Of a stretch of 64,000 bases of DNA, positions 46,232 to 55,963 are shown piece by piece. The notes below the pieces were generated by a model. That model did not search any database. It was not told the DNA's origin and saw nothing but the letters and a program-made list of their open reading frames with translations. The position numbers were made by a program, and so were the translations under genes. Source of the DNA: Taxawa tesnikishii (nom. ined.) (taxonomy: Eukaryota; Ascomycota; Dothideomycetes; Dothideales); the NCBI GenBank assembly GCA_030247885.1, contig JAPDRO010000012.1, positions 806,001 to 870,000 on the forward strand, read 5' to 3'. Positions within the stretch are counted from its first letter, which is position 1, and each line of letters begins with the position of its first letter.

Positions 46232-46955
46232 ATGTCTGAGAAGAGAGTGCGCAGCGCGGTCATCAACCGTGACACCAATGAGACCAAGATCCAGTTGGCC
46301 CTGAACCTGGACGGTGGAGCAATTGCAGCTATCCAGGACCAGAGCAATGGCGACGCAAAATCACACGCAGCTCAGTTATCCAAGTCGCAAGAGATAGACA
46401 TTGACACCGGCATTGGCTTCCTCGATCACATGCTCCACGCTCTGGCGAAGCACGGCGGCTGGAGTCTGCGGTTGCGGACAAAGGGAGACTTGCACATCGA
46501 CGACCACCACACCGCCGAGGATACCTTCATTGCTCTAGGACAGGTAACAGATCCGGACCCGATGCGTAGTGCTCCTGGCTGACTCTGGATCAGGCGTTTA
46601 AGTCAGCACTGCACACTACAGCCGGTCTTGCACGTTTCGGCTACGCCTACTGCCCTCTCGATGAGGCCCTGTCTCGCGCGGTCGTCGATTTGTCGAACAG
46701 GCCGTTCTCTGTCATCAACCTTGGCACCAAAAGAGAAAAGATTGGTGATTTGTCCTGCGAGATGCTGCCACACTGTCTACAGAGTTTCGCGCAGGGAGCG
46801 GGGGTCACGATGCACGTAGACTGCATAAGAGGAGACAACGACCACCACAGAGCAGAGAGTGCGTTTAAAGCGCTGGCTGTCGCGTTAAGGATGGCTACAT
46901 CTCCGGTTGTGGGACGTGAAGGGAGGTGCCTAGTACCAAAGGTGTCCTTTTCTAG
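46232..46955 (+). CDS. HIS3: Imidazoleglycerol-phosphate dehydratase (His3)
   Basis: Exons 46232-46543 and 46594-46955; about 224 aa, as in other fungi. It catalyses the sixth step of histidine synthesis, dehydrating imidazoleglycerol phosphate to imidazole-acetol phosphate in the cytosol. The paired metal-binding motifs are complete: [17 protein letters not shown] and [19 protein letters not shown] in exon 1, then [19 protein letters not shown] in exon 2. [20 protein letters not shown] at the start is the usual first beta strand. Ten codons before the end the frame steps at a GGG run (46921-46923). The expected ending [10 protein letters not shown] lies in the next frame and ends at a stop at 46953-46955. 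One missing G explains this, and nothing else in the gene looks decayed. Confidence 0.94.
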
Positions 46956-47802
46956 ATGAAGCAGCCTTGCACGAGGGCGCAGTTTACATGAAGAACACTG
47001 GCCAACTTTCGTTCCAAGTGCAGATCTGCTGAGCACACCATCAAGATGCTTTGACACATGGGTCGAGATTGCCTGGCAGTTCGACACATTGATCGCGGAC
47101 TTGAAATCAAAGGCCTCCTACAGGCACGATCCGGGCCTTCTATGACTGGCTGACATATCAACATGGCTTATCTCCATGGCTTCCGAGCGCCGTACCCTTA
47201 GATTTGGAAGCCACCCGTCGACTATCGCAGATGGCGACATCACATACTAGGGCAAGATATGGTTTCAGTGAAACAACACGGAAGAATGCGAAGTTACCGT
47301 CAAAAAGCGAAGTTTATGATTGACTTATTGACCGTTCCATTTCTAGACCGCAGAAATAAGGTACAGAATAGAGTTCATGGCAGCCGTTGAGGCTTTGAGT
47401 TCGGCTTCGAGGGCTCTTCTCCGCTACTAACGTGTCTCCAATACCCATCAAGACAGGCATGGCTGCAATATTGGACAGTGCACCCCCACCACGGGCAACT
47501 GCCCAAGTAGCGTTACTCTGCGTGTATCGACTCCCCAAGCTGTACGTATACTCTGGATGAAGTGCTACAAACGGCTTGTACTTCTCCAAAATAGGGTTCC
47601 AATAGAAGGACATGCAAATTATCAGCCCGCGTTGACAGCACCGGGCCACTACGCTAACAGTAAGTCGAACCGCTCTTCGGTATCCCCAAACCGCCGGATC
47701 CGAGATCCTGCGCCTCTCCATATATTGTCGCCTTATCCCCACCTTTCCAGCTGGCTGGCAATCACCACCACGTTAGCCTCCGATCTTAACACCCCTCACG
47801 CA
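46956..47802. other. Intergenic, no gene recognised
   Basis: About 0.85 kb between HIS3 and the seven-helix protein gene. Open frames (47314-47742 minus) lack features. It contains the promoter of the downstream gene. Confidence 0.5.
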
Positions 47803-49596
47803 ATGAGTCCACCATCGGGTGCTCCTCCGAACGAATCCGTCACAGGTGCCATCATAGGGATAGTCTTCCGTTTGCCTACCGTGGCGATCTTAGGATACTG
47901 CTTTGGTGGCTACGCCCGGTCCTCCAGTCTGAACAATGGTCTTACTGTTGTCCAGGGCGGCGGCTACACACAATCAAGTCATGGAGAGCATTGCCATGGT
48001 CCGCATGGCGTGAGTATACTCGAGCGGAATCGTGTAGCTGCAGCCGACGCTGACTCAATCAGTTCCTATAATGATATACGTCGATTCATTCATCTTCATT
48101 TTTTCCACGGCCATTCTACAAAAGGGTCAGAAAAGCTGCTGCGGGACGATACGCGTTGTCTGACAAGTGATAACAGGCTTCAACCTAAACTCGACCGTGA
48201 AGACTTGTGATACGGCCGTCATCATAAGTTCGTTCCTCGTCCCAATAAGCGTATTCCAGAATAATTAACAATTGGGTTGCAGACTTGGCCTGCTATATCA
48301 CTACGAAGATTGTACGTTGCTCAAACGCCAAAGCTGCAGAATGCGTGTAGTGTAACGGCGCCGAAGCTCACCACGTGCTTCCGTGTGGCATTGCGGTCTT
48401 CTACCATACAAGTGTGCAAGCTGACAGACTCGCAGCTCATGTTCTACTTCCTTATAGAGAAGAACGTGAGTGGGATCATCCGGGAGCGGAAACATGTTCG
48501 CGCTGACCTCGTTCATCAGTACATCGTTCGCGGCGCCCACGTACCCCGTCTGAGAGATAAGCTCTATCTTTTCAATGCATGCATTCTCGGCCGTATATCC
48601 GCTCAGTGCCTTGTTCAACGAGCGCCAAGCTGACCAGACCCAGTGTTCTTCCTTCTCGCGTTAGTTGCGGGCTTTGTCTAGTAGGCTCGCCTGTCAACGA
48701 TGATATTTCATCTAGCTCATCATTCGCAGTCGCGTAGCCTACCTTAATTCGTCCGGACGTTGCACTGTTGGAGTGGCAAGATACGTCTTGGTACCGTTCC
48801 TCGCATACGAACTATGCGTTAGCGTGTATATGACAGTACTGTTTCTGGTACCTCTGCGGAGTCAGTGGAACGCACGAAGTCGAGACACTGGTAACTAACT
48901 GCTATCAACAGAATTGGTATCGTACAGCCAGGGAAACAATGAATTCCTCTATCTAACGGGCCAACGTGCATTGGTCGGGTGTTGCCTCACCGTCATCACG
49001 AACATGGCGAACGGCATAGCCATTGCAGTTTTGAATGGAGAAGACGATTGGCTGTATTTCTTAACCTGCAATATTGATAGTAAGATCTACCTGGGCTTTG
49101 TTCAGTAACATCGCAAACGTACTGACCGTCTGCAGTATTGATCACGGTTATCGTCCTCTACTGGACCAGCACAATCGACCGACAACAACCCACTCTCCCC
49201 ACTCTAAACCCACGCACGCGAACCTGGTTTGGCCGGCGCAAGAACAGGGCAAGGCGCGTAATGGGCTTCCGACCGTCTTTACGCTCAAAACCAAAGCGCA
49301 GCCTACACTCACGTGTGGAGAATGACACAGACTTCGAGCCTCCCTGCAATATTGGGTTCACAGCGACCAATATCACAGCTACGCACATTTCTCGCATTGA
49401 GGAGGAGTTCCGAGATGAACGGTGTCTGACCCCACTGCCGCCCGATGATGCGATCTACGTGAAGACGGAACGGGTGACTACGGTGGAGCTGCGGCCGGGG
49501 TGGTCCAGGGAACCTGAGACGTCGTTGAAGAGGTCGGACCTCGAGACGTTCCGCGAAGACGATGTGATACTTCCGGAGTTCCTGCGCGGCTCGTGA
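47803..49596 (+). CDS. Seven-transmembrane, receptor-like membrane protein, 11 exons
   Basis: Reconstructed exons: 47803-47905, 47956-48009, 48063-48125, 48177-48227, 48283-48311, 48436-48465, 48520-48592, 48644-48680, 48730-48860, 48912-49079, 49136-49596. All ten introns have GT-AG ends (49-124 nt), phases agree, and the total is exactly 400 codons (399 aa). Predicted helices: about 13-34, 53-72, 86-108, 128-147, 165-188, 210-231, 237-256. The N terminus (PPNES) and loops 2 (NLNST) and 4 (LNSSG) carry N-glycosylation sequons, while loops 1, 3 and 5 and the 143-residue tail are basic (GRRLHTIKSW, PRLRDKL, RRKNRARR). This gives N-out/C-in topology. One Cys sits at the top of helix 3 (VKTCDTAV) and one in loop 4 (SSGRCTVG), the disulfide layout of class A GPCRs. 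No DRY or NPxxY motif is seen. I do not recognise a named family; similar proteins are probably annotated as hypothetical in related moulds. Confidence 0.78.
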
Positions 49597-50512
49597 CCGG
49601 AGCAAGGAAATCGTGCCAGTATACGCATCATACGATCCTTATGACACCTTCGCAAATGAGTTGTTTTTGTGCTTCGCGATCTGTACACTTGAAGCACTCT
49701 GCTTCATCACGAGCTCACCGTTGCCAATCGATAGATGGCCTAACGGAGCCCATTTGAAGAACCGTATGATTCTTCGAGTGCCTTCTGGCACATGCGAACC
49801 AGCTTCACCGCCCCTATTATCGTGATCTCTGCGAGAATGTATACACGCTTTCTCCTTTCCCCTCCAGATTTCGACTCACCAACTCGGAACGTGCGTCGCT
49901 TCGCTTGAGCAAGCACGACGTCGTCCCAACCGATGTCGGGCCTCGTTGTCTGCAACCAGCCACGGGGTGGTCTGAGAAGGGATTCCGAGCCTGCAATGAC
50001 AAAATCTTGCTACCTGCTTCACATATACTCCCGTATCTGCGTCTCTGAACTTCTCAGTTCCTGCCAAACCGGACGTGATCTTGCGCAAGTCTGTTCTGTA
50101 GGAGTTCAGTGTTGTACGGGACCCTACACCGCCACAATAGTTTAAAACACCCCATCACGCTGTGGATTTATCGGCGCGCAATACGACTCATCTTTAGCTC
50201 CACGCCATACATCCCTCTCTGGAATGATATGTTGCGGAGCATCTCTCTTCAATTGTGATTGTGGATGAAGTGTTTAGGACCGCTGACGAACTCAGGATTG
50301 TGGGGCATCTCATGAGTTCAGGTTTTCTAACTAGCAGCGGTAGCTGCTTGGAAACCTGAATCCATGGGATGCCTCACTTGACGAAAGTTGATACGCAAGA
50401 CGTAGACAAAAGAGGAAAGCTAGAGTACATAGGAGTGCGCGGAGGGAAGACTGAGCGCATAACACAACCTTGGCGGTGCCGATCAAGATAGCTGCGAGCG
50501 CGGAAGCGTAGG

Positions 50513-50570
50513 CCAATCAGCGGCAAGCTTTGAAACCCCATTTGGGGTTTCAAAGCGCGCGGCTGATTGG
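50513..50570. repeat. Long hairpin flanked by inverted CCAAT boxes
   Basis: The core CTTTGAAACCCCA (50528-50540) is followed after TT by its exact reverse complement TGGGGTTTCAAAG (50543-50555). Outside a short mismatched spacer the pairing resumes: CCAATCAGC at 50513-50521 matches GCTGATTGG at 50562-50570. The whole 58 bases can fold into one stem. CCAATCA on both arms is the binding core of the HAP/CBC complex. Confidence 0.9.
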
Positions 50571-51664
50571 TATTGTTGGTCGGCTAGCTCCCGGACGTGC
50601 GCCGCAATTTGTATCGAGCAGTGTTGGTGACAACGTTGGCTTAGATCCGTGCGAGCCATCACGCCGTTTGCCCCGGTTCCCCAATCACCCAGACTGCCCA
50701 CTCATCGCCAGACTAAGAATTCTTCTACCAGGTCTTTGTGACCCCGAACACCGTTGTTAGGGTGGCCAAAACCAGCATTGCCGATGCAGCCGTTTTACAT
50801 ACAGAGTTCTTCTTTCAGCATGTTGGGTTCTCGTCTGTGGCAGCTCGGTATCTAGTGTTCCTTCATACATGTATGTCGTTACTAATCTAAGGAGACAACA
50901 ACGTGTTTCCCAGAAACATCTTATCGTACCGCGCAAGAAGGCCCGAATGTGTGCCATACGCATTCAACAAAACGCCATATGCTTGCCTTGACGAGGACTC
51001 TCTCCTTGCCGCTCTGGGGTACTGCGAAAGCTCTAAAGGCTGGACTGACCGATGTCCGTGGTGCTACATGAAAACACATCAGTGCTTCGCTCTTACAGCG
51101 TGGGCATTTGAGCAGGTTGACACACACCTAGGGTTGACTCTGGATCCGGTGCGATGGTCATTGTTGCCATCTCTTGCTGGCAAATTCGCTTTCTCGGAGT
51201 CCCTCTTCTCTCTGAACATTTGTATGAGTCTACTCACAGCAACGGAACGAGTTTAAGACGTACCCACTGTGACGACTCATGAGGTAGTTACAGCTAATTG
51301 CAATCAAGGTCATGCAGACCGTGGTGATTATCTGGACGAGGCTCATGATGTTGGCACGACTCCATTGAGGGCCGTCCGCGACGTAGACAGCGGCTGCGCA
51401 GAGTGCGGACATGGCTGGCTCGGTATGAATGTCGATGTTTGCGAAAACGATGCTTACTTCCTTCTGCAATGGAAAAAGATAGTTTGGATGGTGGAACCAA
51501 GAAGGTGAAGAGTTTGGAGGAAGAGGCATACTTCATATATCCAGCTCTAGTACGTACTCATGTGATGTAGCAGACCGAGTCAGCCTTCCAAAAATGCATC
51601 ACCAAAGAACAGTGCAACGCCTCAAATCTTGCGGAATGCGCAGGACAATGAGAGATTGAGGGAA

Positions 51665-52155
51665 TGGCGGTACCCGCTACCAGAAATTACAGAAGAGACG
51701 CTGGCTGTTCATGCAGGGAGGTGAGAGCTCGCGAAGGAAGACCAGCTCCCTTGCTAGACTGCCGGTTTCACTGCTGGTGTAGCGTACCGCCACGGACCAT
51801 CGTTGCTGACTGGTGCTACCGTTCTGACACCCTGGAGTAGCTGAAGACACGCAAAATAGCGAACGTCAGTGTGCGGACGATAAAGAAAATCGGACCCCTG
51901 TTCAGAGTAGTGCCGAGATGCCCAGATGACTGGCGGTACGGCAGAACTTGAGCAAAATAGGCACAGGTGGCAGCGATATGTTACAGGGACCATCAGTGAG
52001 GATAAGAGACTGGTGACATTTATGGGCGTGTTGATGTGATGACGATGTTGTTCCTGGCGGTACGCGAAAAGCGATCTGATCCCTGCGCCACGGCGTGGGG
52101 TCTCCGCGGTTGGCCCAGCCGAGCCCCTAGCGGGCCGTAGCTTCGGGTACCGCCA
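51665..52155. promoter_or_regulatory. Cluster of five TGGCGGTAC motifs
   Basis: The exact 9-mer TGGCGGTAC occurs on the + strand at 51665, 51931 and 52055 and as its reverse complement GTACCGCCA at 51784 and 52147. Spacing is 92-147 bp. The flanks differ, so this is not a simple tandem duplication. It lies 350-840 bp upstream of the C2H2-ankyrin gene. It looks like a set of binding sites for one regulator. Confidence 0.7.
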
Positions 52156-52505
52156 GAGGACTGTCCATATCATACCACTGGAAGGATAGCCAACCTCTGA
52201 CATATAAAACCTAGTATCGCTAGAATGTTGTCATACATGATATCGACAGAGCTTCGCGCTACACAGCCTCTACCAACAACGCATGGAAAGCCGTCTGGTC
52301 CTCCTGGGTGCTGTTCTCCCGGTAGAAGACGTATATACTGTGGTTTCTGCTGAACTGTGAGGGCTGTGATTATGCAATAGTAGCTCGAATACTGTAACTT
52401 TCTTCTTGGCCTGACTGTCAACCGCTAGGAGAAAGGTTCCGCCAGATGTGAGTGCAGGACTTCGTTCATATCTCTGCAACTCCAAGACCGAGCTAACACG
52501 TGCAG

Positions 52506-55004
52506 TATCCTACAGTGGATGGCTTCTCTACAAGCATCCCGTTATCCAACAAACACCCTCTCGAGATCCAGTCCACGAACGCTGGAAACGGATCCTATGC
52601 AAATGAAGCTGGAGATGCCTTTGCGGAAGGGCCGCTGAAGAAGAAGTTCAGATGCGAAGTGTGCAACAAGGGCTTTGAGCAGCCGCAGAGCTTGACCTGT
52701 CACTGTAAAACATCGGCCGGGCATATGCGAAGAACAGGGGTACAGCCGAAGCACTTGTCACAATGTCCATATTGCGACGAGAAATTCACCAGACTCGACG
52801 ACGTTGGACGGCATATCGGACGAAGGCACAAGGACAAGACGAGTTGGTTCCCGACACTTCAAGATGGCAGAGCGGACGCAAAAGACGAGATGCAAGTAGA
52901 CAACTCCGGCCTCGATATACAGCATGAAGACAGTATGAATGGGGCTCTTACACACGGCGACCCAACCGCACAAGTTGAGGTGGAGGCACGCACGCTCCAC
53001 AATGACACGTTTGTCACGGTGCCTCAGCCTACGACACTGTCAGTGGTCGAACCAATGGCGGAGGACAAGCAAACCGAGCACGCAACGCCCACAAATTGTG
53101 AAGAGTCGGCTGCAGATTCTTTCACTCTCCCTGAGTACCCAGACATTCTGTACCAACCTCTTGACGAGCTTGCTGCGACTATTGGAAGACTCGAGCTCTG
53201 CAATACCCGCCCTCGATGCGTCGAATGCAAGCAAAGGCTGGGATTTGATGAGGTCCCCCTAAGACTCCACCTTGAGAGGCACAAACGAGAACACGAGCAC
53301 CCCAATCATAAATGCGATGAGTGCGGCGTCCACTTTGTGTACATCAAAGACCTTCGCTATCATCAGCACACCGCTTTCACGGGTTACTGTGGCTTTCCTT
53401 TCGACCATGTGGACGAATGCACGGGACATCATTCCTCATCGAAAACAGCACAAAGCGATCATCGTCCCTTCGTGGATGGAGTGCGAGTACAGGAGCATTG
53501 GAGGCTCCAACGACTGATTCAGCAGTTGAGAGACGTCGAAATCAAACGCACTATTATGGATCCGCAGGACGGTCGGGTACTCACAGATCGCCACCGCTGG
53601 TCCTGGGCTGGTCTCCGCCATCGTGTTAGCCAGTCCTCGATCGGCAAGATCTCAATCAAATCTGACCATTCTGGGCCCGCCGCCTTCAACACAGAAACCC
53701 TCCAAGCCTCACTGGATGAGGTCGCGGCAGACTTAAACACACACGCGGGTCACGCACAGTTGACTGCATTGCGAAATGAGAACAAAAGGCTACTGAGCAG
53801 CCTGAAGCCAAGAAAATCCCGTTTGTCAGAGACTCAGGAATCAATCTCCGAGAATAGCATGACAGACGGTCTCAAGAAATCGTATCTGAGCCGTCAGATG
53901 GCCGCAGCAGTCAAACCTCAACATTTCAATCGGGCGTTGGAGCCTTTCTCACAAGGCGCCTCGTTGAAGAAGTTTGTCTCGATGCAGGATCATCTCTGGA
54001 CCACACTTCTTTTCATAGAGTTGCTGCGTGCAACGATACGAGAGCTGCCGAAGCTCTGATCCAGTACGGCGCTGACCCTAACACTTCGAATTGGGCCGGC
54101 GAGACAGCGACACATTGGGCAGCCCGTCATGGGCACCTGGACGCCGTTCAACTTCTCGTCAAACGCCATGCAAACATCAATATCGAGACCAGGATAGGCA
54201 GGACTCCCTTGTGCCAAGCTGTTGTTATGGGGTGGGCACCGGTTTCGAGGTTTCTGATTGGGAGCGGTGCTCATGTTCGTACTGACACCCTTCCTGCTAG
54301 CAAGCGCGGTTGGACGCTCTTGCATTACGCTGCAAGGGAAGGGCAGACAGAGCTTGTAAGGCTTCTCATCGAGAAAGGTGTTAATGCCAACGCCGAGTCC
54401 GCCTACAAATTTTCTCGGCAACCGTCCAAAGTGAGGCCCCTGCATATCGCCGCGACTGCGGCCGTTGCCGAACTTCTTCTAAAGAATGGTGCCAATCTTG
54501 AAGCCCGGACATCTTGTGGCCTTGCGCCTTTGCACTATGCTGCGGCTTATCGACGAGCAGAAGTTGCCGAAGTTCTTATTCGAGACGGCGCTGACGTCAA
54601 TGTGCGAGACACACAGCGTCGGACGCCGTCCAACTCGCCGCATAAGTAATATGGAACGGCCAGAAATCGTACCCGCAAAACGAGCTTTGGTTTTTCGAGT
54701 TCGGTGGTTGGCGTTGAACCTCTGCAAGTTGCATCGCACACCTGATATGCTGTGCGACCGGAATCTAATGAGGCGTGCGGGAATCGTCAAACTCCTCATC
54801 GAGGGCGGTGCTGACATTCACGCCAGGAATTCAGAAGGCAGGACACCAATTCAGCAGGCTCACCAGCATGTTGGGAAGGCTGCTTGCTATGATTTTCGGG
54901 AAAGACATAGCTCCTCTGAACCGATCAGCCTGATGCAAGGACACATTGACAGGGGACCGCCATACTTTCAGACACTACTGAAGCGGTCTCGGTCAGCTCC
55001 TTAG
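52506..55004 (+). CDS. C2H2 zinc-finger plus ankyrin-repeat protein
   Basis: The coding frame opens right after CTAACACGTGCAG, which resembles a 3' splice site. No in-frame ATG lies at the start, so the 5' exon is unresolved. The N-terminal part has fingers CEVCNKGFEQPQSLTCHC and CPYCDEKFTRLDDVGRHIGR, then a second zinc-rich block (CVECKQRLGFDEV..., CDECGVHFVYIKDLRYHQ) and a basic linker. From about 54010 ankyrin repeats follow: AAEALIQYGADPNTSNWAGE, THWAARHGHLDAVQLLV, LLHYAAREGQTELVRLLIEK, PLHIAATAAVAELLLKNGAN, PLHYAAAYRRAEVAEVLIRD and, after a gap, GIVKLLIEGGADIHARNSEG. Fingers and ankyrins are in frames differing by one base at a TTTT run (54010-54013), consistent with one missing T. The 54640-54775 stretch is unclear: a 124 nt intron (GTAATA...ATGAG) is possible. 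Function unknown; a DNA-binding, protein-docking role is likely. Confidence 0.75.
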
Positions 55005-55963
55005 TACACGATCTGAAGCTTCTCAAGTGAACCTTGCAGGCCGGCGGAACTTGGAGGAAGGAATCAAAAACCTGAGGATGTTGTTCGCCAGTGGTTGGAT
55101 CTGCACTTATGAAGGAGCGGTGGGAGCTGGCTGGTCACAGCGGGTCCACCTTGACGGAAAACGGTTGTACGGATAACCACAAGACGATGATTGAATGAAG
55201 ACACGACAACACTCTGTCACGTTGACTTGAGATATGGCTCGACTGTATCAGTTTATTTAGAAATGGCAAGATCTAGAGAAGACAAACAACTTTTCGATGA
55301 GGGGCACCCGAATCCGCACCATCCCGTTTCTTCCAGCACCCTAGATCATGCCAAACGCATCAGAAAGTAAAGCAGACACAGATCACGTGTGCGGCATTTC
55401 CTTCGAGAGCCGCGCCGCGGGCTTGGCAAACGGACGTCACTCTACTTCTCCCGCAGGCATCCATGTAGACCTCGGAGCACGCGACAAACCACTTCACAAA
55501 TGGTTCCAGATAAGTCGCTCCCAATCAAGGAGGTGCTCATCGGATGAACCATACGTCTATTCCGGCATACAATCTCTTGAGACGCCGGACTGCTGCTACC
55601 CCGTCCGGCCCTTATCAAGGACACTGTTTTGCAGGCTGCCTGCCTATATCGGATAGCGCGCTGTGGAGTAATGGACGCGCTTGAGCTTGCTAAGGCTTAA
55701 CCGATGCCTTTAAGCCTTCGTGTTGCTTGCTCTAATGCTATCTCATCGTCTCCGCTCCGCTTGGCAATGAAGAAGATGCGGAGATCGAATGTACATGGTG
55801 CTAATGCATTCGAGGCAAGTAGGAACACGTCGGTGAGAGCAGGACATTACTGCCGGAATACATAAGTATGGAAGTGCGCCCTTTCCTCCTCCTCCTTCTA
55901 GCGCGCTCGTTCGATCATCTGTATTTCCCGCTGTCCCTTGGGTAGGACTAGCCTTCCGCCAAG
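55005..55963. other. Intergenic, no gene recognised
   Basis: About 0.96 kb. A frame at 55348-55656 shows no motif. Bases 55850-55960 (CT-rich) are the likely promoter and 5' UTR of the sedolisin gene. Confidence 0.5.

Larger units (their letters stand above)
49597..52505. other. Gene-free region with hairpin and motif cluster
   Basis: About 2.9 kb with no supportable gene. A minus-strand frame at 51230-51529 has one hydrophobic stretch (IMSLVQIITTVCMTLIAIS) but no continuation. Two non-coding structures, a hairpin at 50513-50570 and a 9-mer cluster at 51665-52155, are reported separately. Confidence 0.5.

Noticed and set aside
51230-51529. Minus-strand frame with one hydrophobic helix
   Set aside because: A single hydrophobic stretch with no continuation through any plausible intron; insufficient for a gene call.
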